From: Phosphuga atrata
Taxonomy: Eukaryota; Arthropoda; Insecta; Coleoptera; Silphidae
Direction of reading: 5' to 3'
Length of the DNA: 64,000 nt
Assembly (NCBI GenBank): GCA_944588485.1
Contig: OX155907.1
Location: 22,358,940-22,422,939, forward strand
The notes beneath the pieces were generated by a model. The model was not told the origin of the DNA. It worked only from the letters and a program-made list of their open reading frames with translations, and did not search any database. Of this stretch, positions 1 to 9,530 are shown in pieces (within the stretch, counting starts at the first letter, position 1; each line of letters begins with the position of its first letter). A program made the position numbers and the translations under genes.

Positions 1-246
1 AAAAATATGCGACATAAACGGTCATATCTTTTGATCGCGTTGACTTACAAGTTTGATTTTTTCACAGCTGAACGAGACCGCAGACCCGAGTATTTGATAC
101 AAATTTCAACTTGTTACCTCTACGCGTTCCTGAGAAAAATGGTCTTGACAGACAGACAGACGGACGGACCGACAGACGGACAGACAGACAGACGGACAAC
201 AAAGTGATCCTATAAGGGTTCCGTTTTCGGTACGGAACCCTAAAAA
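1..246 (+). mobile_element. Helentron-like (HINE) element, copy 1, 3' part
   Basis: This is the 3' half of a family seen six times in the window. It carries a GACR microsatellite (the complement of the GTCY tract typical of Drosophila DINE-1-like elements) at about 149-200. A 3' hairpin follows, formed by GGGTTCCGT and ACGGAACCC, and the element ends in CTAAAAA. The 5' half lies outside the window. There is no coding capacity. The HINE assignment rests on structure (microsatellite core, subterminal inverted repeat, 3' hairpin); an unrelated non-autonomous family remains possible. Confidence 0.6.
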
Positions 247-439
247 ATGGCACGCGGCCGGAAAAAGGTTTGTTAGTATTTAACTTTATTAAATCTAACA
301 TAGTAAACTTTACTGAGATCACTATTTGAGCAGGCTAACTAGTCTTATTCCTATATTTATGAGCATACATTACTTTCAACACCTAGACCCGATCAGTTCA
401 ACATCACGAAATCGAGCGGAAAATTTCAAAATATTTAAA

Positions 440-735
440 AAAATAACGAGAAAATGTGGGATTTCAATTAAAGTTTTACTGAATGTGGGTAACCACAAGA
501 AGTACCCTTTTACCAGAATTGATCGCTCCGCTTCCAATGGGGACGGCGTGGGAAATTATTTTTGCTTCAAAGGTTTTTTGAAAATATCTCGTTAAGGCTT
601 CTAAATACAAAATTGTAACACGGATCTCCATATGTAAGACGTCGGTGTCCACAAAAAAGTATTTTTTGCAAATTTTGTTAAATCATTCGGTTTAGCTACA
701 AAAGAGCCACTTTGAATTTCGTTTCTCAATTTACA
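440..735 (+). repeat. Diverged single copy of the 5.2-9.4 kb tandem unit
   Basis: The segment follows, at clearly reduced identity, part of the ~1-kb unit of the 5-9 kb array: GATTTCAATTAAAGTTTTAC, then the GACGGCGTGG region, then GTCGGTGTCCACAAAAAAGT, then ATTCGGTTTAG. It interrupts hAT copy 1. Its divergence suggests an older insertion than the array. Confidence 0.65.
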
Positions 736-927
736 TGAGTTTATATGAGTTTATAATGTATGCTATATTTATGACAGACATCATGATGAATCTGTCTAAT
801 GAATGGTACAATTATCACAATAATGAATTATTTATGAACTATTTAGTTTAATCAACTTACAAAATTTTTAATTAATTTATTTTTATGCAATTAATGTCAA
901 AAAAGTTATATAGATATATATGGGTAT

Positions 928-928
<1 letters not shown>

Positions 929-984
<56 letters not shown>
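929..984. repeat. TA dinucleotide microsatellite
   Basis: An uninterrupted run of TA repeats about 56 bp long, with imperfect TAGATATATA on both sides. No function is implied. Confidence 0.95.
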
Positions 985-992
<8 letters not shown>

Positions 993-1147
993 TATATTTT
1001 AATTCGAGCATATAACCTTTTATTTTGTTATGTTTTTATAAGATTTAACATATAACACTTTTCATCATCAATGAATTGTTATCTTTACCATTTTTCAATT
1101 TTAAATTGTTTTTTGTAATGTTTAACAATGTCGGCATGCTTGTTAAA

Positions 1148-1222
1148 AGAAATGTTATTTGTGCCTGATGATGGCGAGATTTCCCATTAAAATCGCCGAA
1201 ACTAGTAGCTAATAACAAATTT
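1148..1222 (+). ncRNA. Hammerhead-ribozyme-like motif, degenerate, different family
   Basis: CTGATGA lies at 1165-1171. One unpaired T follows, then GGCGA (1073-style helix arm at 1173-1177) pairs with TCGCC (1193-1197), and GAAA is at 1198-1201. A minimal helix III (AC/GT around TA) leads to a GTA cleavage triplet at 1205-1207. Flanking TGTTATT (1153-1159) can pair with AATAACA (1211-1217) as outer helix I. The extra T after the core is non-canonical, so activity is doubtful. Related motifs are known near the ends of Penelope-like elements. Confidence 0.45.
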
Positions 1223-1441
1223 CAACAGTTTGTTTTCATTGTCCTTTCGTCACCAGTTAGCCATATATAATTTATTTTTAATTTATTTTTATTTATTTAT
1301 TTTTAATCAATTCTGGTTTTAAATTATTTTACCAAAAATTAGCATCACCGGATCCGGTATATTGATACCGGATCCGATAAACGTTTAGTGATGCCGGATC
1401 CGCCGGATTACCGAATTCTATTTTCCGGTTTGCAATCCCTA

Positions 1442-2480
1442 GTGACGCGGGTTGTTGCCATAGTAACAACAAACAGAAATCGTTTAATAATGAAACTCCA
1501 TTTGATTTACATTGGACTCTACGCACGATTTGGATACTTTAGCACACGATTATAATAATGGCATCCTTCACATACAGCGCGCTGTATATCTCCGACACTG
1601 TTCAAAATCTACTTGGAACACGCGCTGAAGACATGGAAACGGAAATGCAATGGCATGGGAATGCCAGTGGATGACGACACGACATATACCTTCTCTTTCG
1701 CGGATGACCAAGTAGTTATCGCAGAAGATATAGATGACATGGAATATATGAGCCGAAAGCTCATCGAGGAGTATGGAAAATGGAGTCTGGATGTCAACAT
1801 TACAAAAACGGAGTATATGTGCATAGGAGAAGACTTACATCTAGCAACGGGACAGATCATCAAAAAATGCAATATATACAAATACCTAGGAATGAAAATA
1901 TCTAAGGAAGGGACACTAGACGAAGCAATATCGGACAGAAACGTACAGGGAAGAAGAGCTACTTCCATGCTGAACAGTATTCTTTGGGACAAAACCATTA
2001 CAAAAGAAAATTAAAAAAGGATTTACAACTCCATCGTGAAAGCATAATAACATATAGCTCGGAGGTATGGCCGATAAAAGAAAATACAAAAAAAGGTAAA
2101 AGCCACAGAAATGGACTTCTGGAGAAGAGCGTCGGGAAAATCCAGGAGAGATAGAGTCCCAAATAAAACCATTAGACAAGAAATGGGAATACAACACGAC
2201 ATTATTGATGAAATTACAACTAAACAACTAACATGGTATGGACACGTACGAAAGTACTAAACTGGAACCCCCAAGGAAACCGAAAACGAGGAAGTTGGAG
2301 AGACGGAGTGGATAAGGAAATTCGAGAGACGGATCTGGAAGAAGGGCTGTGGATGAACAGAGAGGAGTGGCGATTAGGAATCTGAAGACGTAAAACGTTA
2401 TAACCCGATATGTATATATCCTTCACATACAATAATTTATGTATTAATGTGTTCATTTTGGTATGCGAGTAGATAAAAGG
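1442..2480 (-). repeat. Dispersed monomer of the 21.4-23 kb satellite, split by a LINE
   Basis: 1442-1576 plus 2418-2480 together reproduce, in inverse orientation, one ~290-bp unit of the array at 21410-23020. Shared landmarks include AACAACAAACAGAAATCG and CACGATTATAATAATGGCAT, and the match ends near AGTAGATAAAAG. The monomer abuts the hAT 3' end at 1441. It is interrupted by a LINE fragment flanked by a 14-bp direct repeat. Confidence 0.75.
1577..2417 (+). pseudogene. 5'-truncated LINE, reverse transcriptase C-terminal part
   Basis: The fragment opens inside the reverse transcriptase at a GCxSPTLF-like motif (1583 on). The catalytic box is FADD (1697-1708) followed by QVV. Thumb-region residues include KYLGMKIS. 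After a frameshift near 2005 the frame continues through ITYSSEVWPI, WYGHVRK and a terminal GNRKRGSWRDGVDKEI stretch ending LGI-stop near 2385. This C-terminal pattern (WYGHV, then GxW) is usual in RTE/Jockey-type LINEs. It has a TSD of 14 bp, ATCCTTCACATACA at 1563-1576 and 2418-2431. It is non-functional through truncation and frameshift. Confidence 0.8.
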
Positions 2481-3440
2481 TTTTGTAACTGTAATCGAAA
2501 CATCACATTAAAAAGCTTTATGGTTTAAATTTGGAAACTGCCAATTCGAAGAAAACCCAAAGGAAATTTGTCAGCAAAAAAATACATTTTAAAAACCATG
2601 ACGAGTTTCCTATTGTATACAGTAATAAAAGTCTGTTTATCTTACAATTACAAATTTCTAGAAAAAAAAAAAACGAGACGTTTAAGTTTAAAATAAAGTT
2701 TTAAAAACAATTCTAAGAAATACTCACAATGCGTTTTATTAAATTTTAAGCAAATTTCAAACTAAAAAAATAAATATATTAGGTAAAAAAAAAAATTATG
2801 TAACAAAGACTTATTTTCGTAAACAAATTCGCAACAATGCTTTATGTAACAATACATCGGCGAGGTTTTAAAAGTTGTTGCAAAAATTGAATTCTCGAGG
2901 TTAAAGGTTCTCTTAGCGTTTTCTTTTTAAAACGGATTTTATGCAAATGTTATACAACTTGCACGCAAACGCAGCAAAAGAGGAGCAAAACGAAAACGGA
3001 TGCGGAGGAAGAGGCCGTCAGAAATCATACAGACAGATGGGAGGTTTCACAACCAACACAGACAGACAAATTACATCAAACAAAACGAACCATTTCCACA
3101 AACAAAGACAAACCCAAACAATGGATAATTGATAATAATTACATAAACGCACCATTAAAGCGACCGTTTTAAAATACACCAGTTCTTCCTTACACCTACG
3201 CACAACCGAAATGTTTGTTTAAATAAACTTTGTATAATTGTTGCAAACAATCGCAAGAAGATTGCAACGCATTTTTCCTCTCGCAGACGAAATGTCAAGG
3301 ATAATTGAAAACTCATGATACCTGAAAGGAAGAGTTTCTAAAATCTTAACAGCCATAATAGAATTTAATGAAGACAAAAGGTTTCGTATGCTAAACAACT
3401 AGGCAACATTAGAAAATTTATTTAGAAAAAAAAAACTAAA
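2481..3440. other. AT-rich non-coding stretch, no feature recognised
   Basis: There are homopolymer A and T runs and short open frames without family resemblance (for example around 2941-3132 and 3018-3203 on opposite strands). No repeat shared with the rest of the window was seen, so it is probably intron or intergenic DNA. Confidence 0.5.
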
Positions 3441-3444
3441 AACA

Positions 3445-3600
3445 TGAGCCCAGACAAGAGAAAACTATACTAGACAAGACAAAACTGTACTAAACAAAAC
3501 TAGATTAGGCAATATCGGCTTTGTAGTCTACAGAGTTAACTATAAATCTGGAGGTCCCGGGTTCGATTCCCTGAGCGGGTGTATTTGTGCCAGAAGGCAT
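3445..3600 (+). mobile_element. tRNA-like SINE head with GACAA microsatellite, copy 1
   Basis: GACAAGA/AACTAGA repeats lead into GGCTTTGTAGTCTACAG and then the B-box-like CCCGGGTTCGATTCCC, about 30 bases further on. A second copy with the same upstream microsatellite is at 4836-4985, so the microsatellite and the tRNA-like head moved or duplicated together. It does not fold into a clean tRNA and is more likely a tRNA-derived SINE than a tRNA gene. Confidence 0.45.
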
Positions 3601-4278
3601 TGTCTCCGTGAGTGTGCTAGTTTCTAGAATCCATTTTGTTCTTGAATGAAATCAATATGTCCCTCTCTAAAGACCACCTGGGGCATTCGAAGTAAGGTTT
3701 TACGGTTTTTGAAACTCAGTTTTGAAAAACCAGCTTTAATAGAAAATTCGTCACATTTGAAAACCGGTTTTTAAATTAACAAAACCGGTTTTACCGGATA
3801 ATAAATTGTTAGGTAAAGCTTATTTTTCAGCTTATTTAATTTGCTGCTGCTCATTCTAAGCAACGAGTTGCATTGGCCAGTGCTTGTGCATTGTGCAAGT
3901 TAACAAGTGAAGTTATATTTGAATTTCTGTTATTTTTTTTTATTTTTGATGATTTTTTTGTGCGCATGCGTCAATTTCCGCCATGTTTTCGGGCACTTTT
4001 TTGACGTATAACCAGCGAAAATAACCAAATGTTTCCGAAACTTTCATATTCCCGCTTTTTAAACATTGCGGACGCGCATGCGCTTAAGTAACCGTAAAAA
4101 GGTCTATAAATTAACGCCAATTTAAACAACTCTTAGGTTTATGTGCTTGCGAAATGCAAAATGTGGGCAAAATACAATAGGCCATAGTGTTTGATGGGTA
4201 GTTAATAGCACGCTTGCACGCTCCAATATCGATCCATAAGCGATCCAATACGGATGGATTGGATCAAACAAAAAAAAA
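3601..4278. other. Repeat-derived non-coding stretch
   Basis: 3700-3800 contains several AAAACCGGTTTT palindromes, as found near ends of some hAT elements (compare 32650-32760). 4105-4260 is a copy of the block seen at 12540-12775 and 14560-14775, recognised by AATTAACGCCAATTTAAACA, AATGTGGGCAAAATACAA and TTTGATGGGTAGTTAATA. No coding signal was seen. Confidence 0.5.
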
Positions 4279-4832
4279 CCGGCCAAGTGCGAGTTGTGAC
4301 TCGCGCACCGAGGGTTCCCTACAAACTTGTAAGTAAGGTATCTTTAGGAGGACCTAACTGTATGCAACCCATATGCTTCTTGTGCCTGACAATACCACGC
4401 AACACATTAGTTATATTTTCATAAGTTTCTAATAGCAAATTCGCATTTTTCTTGTAATTAAACTATATATTTACGGTTTTCAGATTTTTCTCTTCACATG
4501 TGCTGTAAGACACCGCTTCTTGCCAAATTTCATGATTCTAGGTCAACGGGAAGTACCCTATAGGTTTTGATTCCCTTGTGAAATCGCAAAATATGCGACA
4601 TAAACGGTCATATCTTTTGATCGCGTTGATTTACAAGTTTGATTTTTTCACAGCTGAAAGAGACCGCAGACCCGAGTATTTGATACAAATTTCAACTTGT
4701 TACCTCTACGCGTTCCTGAGAAAAATCGTCTTGACAGACAGACAGACGGGCGGACGGACAGACAGACAGACAGACAGACGGACAACAAAGTGATCCCATA
4801 AGGTTTCCGTTTTCGGTACGGAACCCTAAAAA
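4279..4832 (+). mobile_element. Helentron-like (HINE) element, copy 2, full length
   Basis: The element starts CCGGCCAAGTGCGAGTTG and has a subterminal AGGGTTCC near its 5' end. Its GACR microsatellite is at 4734-4790. The 3' hairpin stem pairs GGTTTCCGT with ACGGAACCC (4802-4825), and the element ends CTAAAAA. The 5' AGGGTTCCGTAC of other copies is the inverse of the 3' GTACGGAACCCT, so the family has subterminal inverted repeats. It is flanked by A-rich DNA without a clear TSD, as expected for Helitron/Helentron insertion. Confidence 0.65.
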
Positions 4833-4835
4833 TGA

Positions 4836-4990
4836 ACCGAGACAAAAGAAAACTGTACTAGACAAGACTAAACTAGACTAAACAAAACTAGATTATGCTA
4901 GGTCGGCTTCGTAGTCTACAGAGTTAACTACAAATCTGAAGGTCCCGGGTTCGATTTCCTGAGCGAGTGTATTAGTGCCAGACGAAAATT
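4836..4990 (+). mobile_element. tRNA-like SINE head with microsatellite, copy 2
   Basis: This is a near-duplicate of the copy at 3445-3600: a GACAAGACTAAACTAGAC microsatellite, then GGCTTCGTAGTCTACAG and CCCGGGTTCGATTTCC. It follows directly on the Helentron-like element. Confidence 0.45.
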
Positions 4991-5094
4991 GTGTTAAGAC
5001 CTTTTCATAGTTGAATCATATAAACTTAATAAAGTCGGAACATAGCCTGAATATATAAATATATTCAACCTTTCCGGAGCTCTATTAAGTGGTT

Positions 5095-5173
5095 TACAAA
5101 TTGTTGTTCATAAGAGCAAAGCTGTACTGATCAGAGATAAATCTCGAAACGTGTCAACAGATGGTCACTTAAG
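5095..5173 (+). ncRNA. Hammerhead ribozyme relic (core G8 changed)
   Basis: Helix I arm CTGTA is at 5122-5126. The core at 5127-5133 reads CTGATCA instead of CTGATGA. Helix II is GAGA/TCTC with a TAAA loop, GAAA is at 5146-5149 and GTC at 5153-5155. Outer arms TTAAGTGG (5092-5099) and TCACTTAA can still pair. The G-to-C change at the invariant core G should abolish cleavage. Confidence 0.65.
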
Positions 5174-5214
5174 GTATCGGAAAGATACGATCTTAAAAAC
5201 AATGTTGTTTTTCT

Positions 5215-8200
5215 TTTGTTGAGTGCCACGAAGGTTAGTTTTCCCTTCTCTGAATTTCAATTTACATGGGTTTAAATGGAGAAGTTTAATTGGAGGTTTG
5301 CAAAAAAATTCCTGCTCCAAAACGGTTCGCTTTGGAAAGATGAAACTGATAAACCTTTTAGAGGAAAATCTGCTCTATCGAACAGTTTTATGCATGTTCG
5401 GCAGAGTTCGGCAGAGTTTCTGAATTTAAAAAAATCCTGTGTCAAGGCTATCGGTCACGAAGATTCCGAAATGACAATTTCATTCAAGTAAAAAATCTTC
5501 CGCGAAAAGGCCGCCACGACCGCAGTTAGATATACTATTTTGCAAAAGTAACTTAGGGATATCGTAGACTGATTAATTCTCTACAAATATGTCAAATTTC
5601 ATTATTCTACGTTGTGTGGAACTTACTAAAATAATTTGTTTAACAAATTCAGACATGTCAATCACGAATTCCGATCAAAACCGAAGACGAAAATTTTATA
5701 ATATTCAAAAATTGCGAAAACATGTATTAAGCCTGTAAGGATTTCAATGAAAGTTTTACTGAATGTTAGTATCCGCCAGAAGTATCACCTGACAAAATTT
5801 GAACGCTCCCCGTCCAATGCAGACGGCGTAGAAAATTATTTTGTCTTTAGAGCATTTTTGCAAATATCTCGTTAACGCCTCAAAACAGAAAGTCGGTGTC
5901 TACAAAAAAGTATTCTTTGCAAATATTGCAAAAACCTTCCGTTTAGTCACAAAAGTAAAAAATATAAAATGGATTTTTTTTTCAAGGGTACCCCTTCTCT
6001 GAATTTCGATTTACAATTTACATGGGTTTAAATGGAGAACCTTAAGAAAGCTATAAAGAGCTATATAAGAAAGAAAGCTATAAAATGACTGACAAATTTC
6101 ACATGAGATTTGTTTTTGGTAGTCCTAAAAAGACTCATTTGTTTTATAGAGCTCCGGAAAGGTTGAATATATTTATATATTCAGGCTGTTAATGTTCGAT
6201 TTTAACAAAGGTTAGTTTTTCTTTCTCTGAATTTCGATTTTCAATTTAAATGGAGAAGTTTATTTGGAGGTTTGCAAAAAAATTCCTCCTCAGAAACGGT
6301 TTGCTTTGGAAAGATGAAACTGATAAACCTTTTAGAAAAAAATCTGCTCTATCGAACAGTTTTATGCATGTTCGGCAGAGTTCAGAAAGTTGCACAGAAA
6401 AACTACTCGAAGAATTTCTATTTTCAACACAAATTTTTGAATTGAAAAAATGCTGTGTCAAGGCTATCGGTCACGAAGATTCCAAAATGACAATTTCATT
6501 AGGTAAAAAATCTTCCGCCATAAGGCAGTGTGGACCGCCGTTGGATAAACTATTTTGCAAAAGTAACTTAGAGATATCGTAGACTGATTAATTCTCTACA
6601 AATATGTCAAATTTAATTATTCTACGTTGTGTGAAACTTACTAAAATAATTTTTTTAACAAATTCAGACATCAAAACCGAAGACGAAAATTTTATAATTT
6701 TCAGAAATTACGAAAACATGTATTAAGCCTGTAAGGATTTCAATGAAAGTTTTACTGAACGTGAGTATCCACCAGAAGTATCAGCTGACAAAATTTGAAA
6801 GCTCTCTGTCCAATGCAGACGGCGTAGAAAATTATTTTGTCTTCAGAGCTTTTTTGCAAATATCTCGTTAACGCCTCAAAATAGAAAATCATAACCGCGA
6901 TATCCGTATGTCGGACGTATTTGTCTACAAAAAAGTATAAAAAGGAAATTTTTTTCAAGGGAAGGGGTACCCTGAATTTCGATTTTTAATTTACATGGGT
7001 TTAAATGGAGAATCTTAAGAAAGCTATAAAGAGCTATATAAGAAAAAAAGCTATAAAATGACTGACAAATTTCACATGAGATTTGTTTTTGGTAGTCCTA
7101 AAAAGACTCATTAGTTTTATAGAGCTCCGGAAAGGTAGAATATATTTATATATTCAGGCTGTTAATGTTAGGTTTTAACGAAGGTTAGTTTTCCTTTCTC
7201 TGAATTTCGATTTTCAGTTTAATGGGTTTAAATGGAGAAGTTTTTTTAAATGGAGAAGTTTAATTGGAGGTTTGCAAAAAAATTCCTCCTCAAAAACCGT
7301 TCGCTTTGGAAAGGTGAAACTGATAAACCTTTTAGAAGAAAATCTGCTCTATCGAATAGTCTTATGCATGTTCGGCAGAGTTCAGAAAGTTGCACAGAAA
7401 AACTATTTCAATTTTCAACACAAATTTCTGAATTAAAAAAAATCCTGTGTCAAGGCTATCGGTCACGAAGATTCCAAAATGACAATTTCATTAGGTAAAA
7501 AATCTTCCGTCAAAAGGCCGTGGCGACCGCCGTTAGATAAACTATTTTGCAAAAGTAACTTAGGGATATCGTAGGCTGATTAATTCTCTACAAATGTGTC
7601 AAATTTCATTATTCTAAGTTGGGTGAAACTTACTAAAATAATTTTTTTTAACAAATTCAGACATGTCAATCACGAATTCCGATCAAAACATTTTATAATA
7701 TTCAAAAATTGCGAAAACAATTATTAAGTCTGTAAGGATTTCAATGAAAGTTTTACTGAATGTGAGTATCCACCAGAAGTATCAGCTGACAAAATTTGAA
7801 CGTTCGCCGTCCAATGCAGACGGCGTAGAAAATTATTTTGTCTTCAGAGCTTTTTTGCAAATATCTCGCTAACGCCGCAAAATAGAAAATCATAACCGCG
7901 ATATCCGTATGTCGGACGTCGATGTCTACAAAAAAAGTATTCTTTGCAAATTTTGTAAAAACCTTCGGTTTAGTCACAAAAGTAAAAAATATAAAATGGA
8001 TTTTTTTTTTCAAGGGTACCCCTTCTCTGAATTTCGATTTTCAATTTACATGGGTTTAAATGGAGAACCTTAAGAAAGAGCTACATAAGAAAGAAAGCTA
8101 TAAAACGAATGACAAATTTAATGAGATTATTTTTTTAATTTCATGAGATTTGTTTTTGGTAGTCCTAAAAAGCCTCATTAGTTTTATAGAGCTCCGGAAA

Positions 8201-9100
8201 AGTTGAATATATTTATATATTCAGGCTGTTAATGTTGCTGTTGTAAAATTGGCTGTTTAATGTAACGAAGGTTAGTTTTCCTTTCTCTGAATTTCGATTT
8301 TCAATTTATATGGGTTTAAATGGAGAAGTTTTTTTAAATAAAGAAGTTTAATTGGAGGTTTGCAAAAAAATTCCTCCTCGAAAACGGTTCGCTTTGGAAA
8401 GCTGAAACTGATTAACCTTTTAGAAGAAAATCTGCTCTATCGAACAGTTTTATACATGTTCGGCGGAGTTCAGAAAGTTGCACAGAAAAACTACTCGAAG
8501 AATTTCAATTTTCAACACAAATTTCTGAATTAAAAAAAATCCTGTGTCAAGGCTATTGGTCACGAAGATTCGAAACTGACAATTTCATTAGGTAAAAAAT
8601 CTTACGCCAAAAGGCGACCGCCGTTATATAAACTATTTTGTAAAAGTAACTTAGGGATATCGTAGACTGATTAATTCTCTACAAATATGTCAAATTTCAT
8701 TATTCTACGTTGTGTGGAACTTACTAAAATAATTTTTGTAACAAATTCAGACATGTCAATTACGAATTCCGATCAAAACCGAAGACGAAAATTTTATAAT
8801 ATTCAAAAATTACGAAAGCATGGATTAAGCCTGTAAGGATTTCAATGAAAGTTTTACTGAATGTGAGTATCCACCAGAAGTATCAGCTGACAAAATTTGA
8901 ACGCTTCCCGTACAATGCAGACGGCGTAGAAAATTATTTTGTCTTCAAAGCATTTTTGCAAATATCTCGTTAACGCCTCAAAATAGAACATCATAACAAC
9001 GATATCCGTATGTCCGACGTCGGTGTCTACAAAAAAGTATTCTTTGCAAATTTTGTAAAAACCTTCGGTTTAGTCACAAAACTAAAAAATTTCCATTTTA
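5215..9100 (+). repeat. Four-copy tandem array of ~1-kb unit
   Basis: The landmark GGAGGTTTGCAAAAAAATTC recurs at about 5292, 6267, 7266 and 8355 (steps of roughly 0.97, 1.0 and 1.09 kb). Each unit also carries the GACGGCGTAGAAAATTATTT region, the GTCGGTGTCTACAAAAAAGT region and an internal copy of the TIR inner part (GAGCTCCGGAAAGGTTGAAT). Short open frames starting MEKF recur with the unit but are broken differently in each, so I treat them as by-products of repeat identity. Confidence 0.85.
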
Positions 9101-9184
9101 TATTTTTTACTTTTGTGACTAAACCGAAGGTTTTTACAAAATTTGCAAAGAAAACTTTTTTGTAGACACCGACGTCCGACATAG
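9010..9184. repeat. Inverted repeat closing the array
   Basis: Left arm 9013-9090 (GACGTCGGTGTCTACAAAAA to TTTAGTCACAAAAC) is mirrored by right arm 9105-9178 (TTTTGTGACTAAACCGAAGG to ACACCGACGTC). The arms are nearly perfect with a ~15-bp spacer. The array's last unit is therefore folded back on itself. Confidence 0.85.
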
Positions 9185-9419
9185 GGATATCGTATTTCCT
9201 TTGAACCTTCTCTGAATTTCGATTTTCAATTTACGTGGGTTTAAATGGAGAACCTTAAGAAAGCTACAAAGAGCTATATAAGAAATAAAGATATGAAATG
9301 ACTGACAAAGTTCACATGAGATTTGTCTTTGGTAGTCCTAAAAAGACTCATTAGTTTTATAGAGCTCCGCAAAGGTTGAATATATTTATATATTCAGGCT
9401 GTGTTCCGAAGTTTATAAA

Positions 9420-9530
9420 ACCAGACTAGATCAGACAAGACAAAACTAGACTAGACAAGACAAAACTAGACTAGACAAGACAAAATTGGCCTAGACAATA
9501 CAAAACTAGACTAGTTAAATAATCTAGACT
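9420..9530 (+). repeat. AGACAAGACT-type microsatellite
   Basis: Ten-base units built from AGACT and AGACA blocks run directly after the family P right TIR. The same motif occurs at about ten other places in the window, usually at the edge of a mobile element. Confidence 0.85.

Larger units (their letters stand above)
275..1441 (+). mobile_element. hAT-type element 'X', copy 1, disrupted
   Basis: Pieces at 275-360 and 760-850 match the start of the better-preserved copies at 24640-24780 and 28440-28580. The piece at 1317-1441 matches their CCGGATCC-rich 3' end and finishes in the terminal sequence TTGCAATCCCTA. The 5' terminus is lost next to the Helentron-like copy. Between the pieces lie a fragment of the tandem family from 5-9 kb, a TA microsatellite and a hammerhead-like motif. 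It is non-coding and assigned by comparison with copies that have 8-bp TSDs. Confidence 0.6.
5019..9414. mobile_element. Family P: 4.4-kb TIR composite with hammerhead relic and tandem core
   Basis: The left end (5019-5090) reads TATAAACTTAATAAAGTCGG and onward to CCTTTCCGGAGCTCTAT. The right end (9358-9414) is its inverse, ATAGAGCTCCGCAAAGGTTG through to AAGTTTATA. Shorter relatives with the same TIR lie at 18925-19385 and in the duplicated block at 36057-37868/38397-40218. Inside are a hammerhead relic next to the left TIR and four ~1-kb tandem units. There is no transposase, so it is presumably non-autonomous. The long TIR suggests a foldback or DNA-transposon origin. A Penelope-like (terminally inverted retroelement) origin is the alternative. 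Confidence 0.6.

Noticed and set aside
3515..3590. Possible functional tRNA gene (TTCGATTCC box)
   Set aside because: No acceptor stem or anticodon arm can be folded around the boxes, and an identical arrangement is repeated at 4895-4975, so a SINE head is more likely.
5276..7498. Recurring open frames starting MEKFxWRFAKKF in three array units, which look like a small conserved protein family
   Set aside because: Conservation follows the nucleotide identity of the tandem units. Lengths differ (71, 110 and 82 codons) through frameshifts and stops, and no start context or splice signal is shared.
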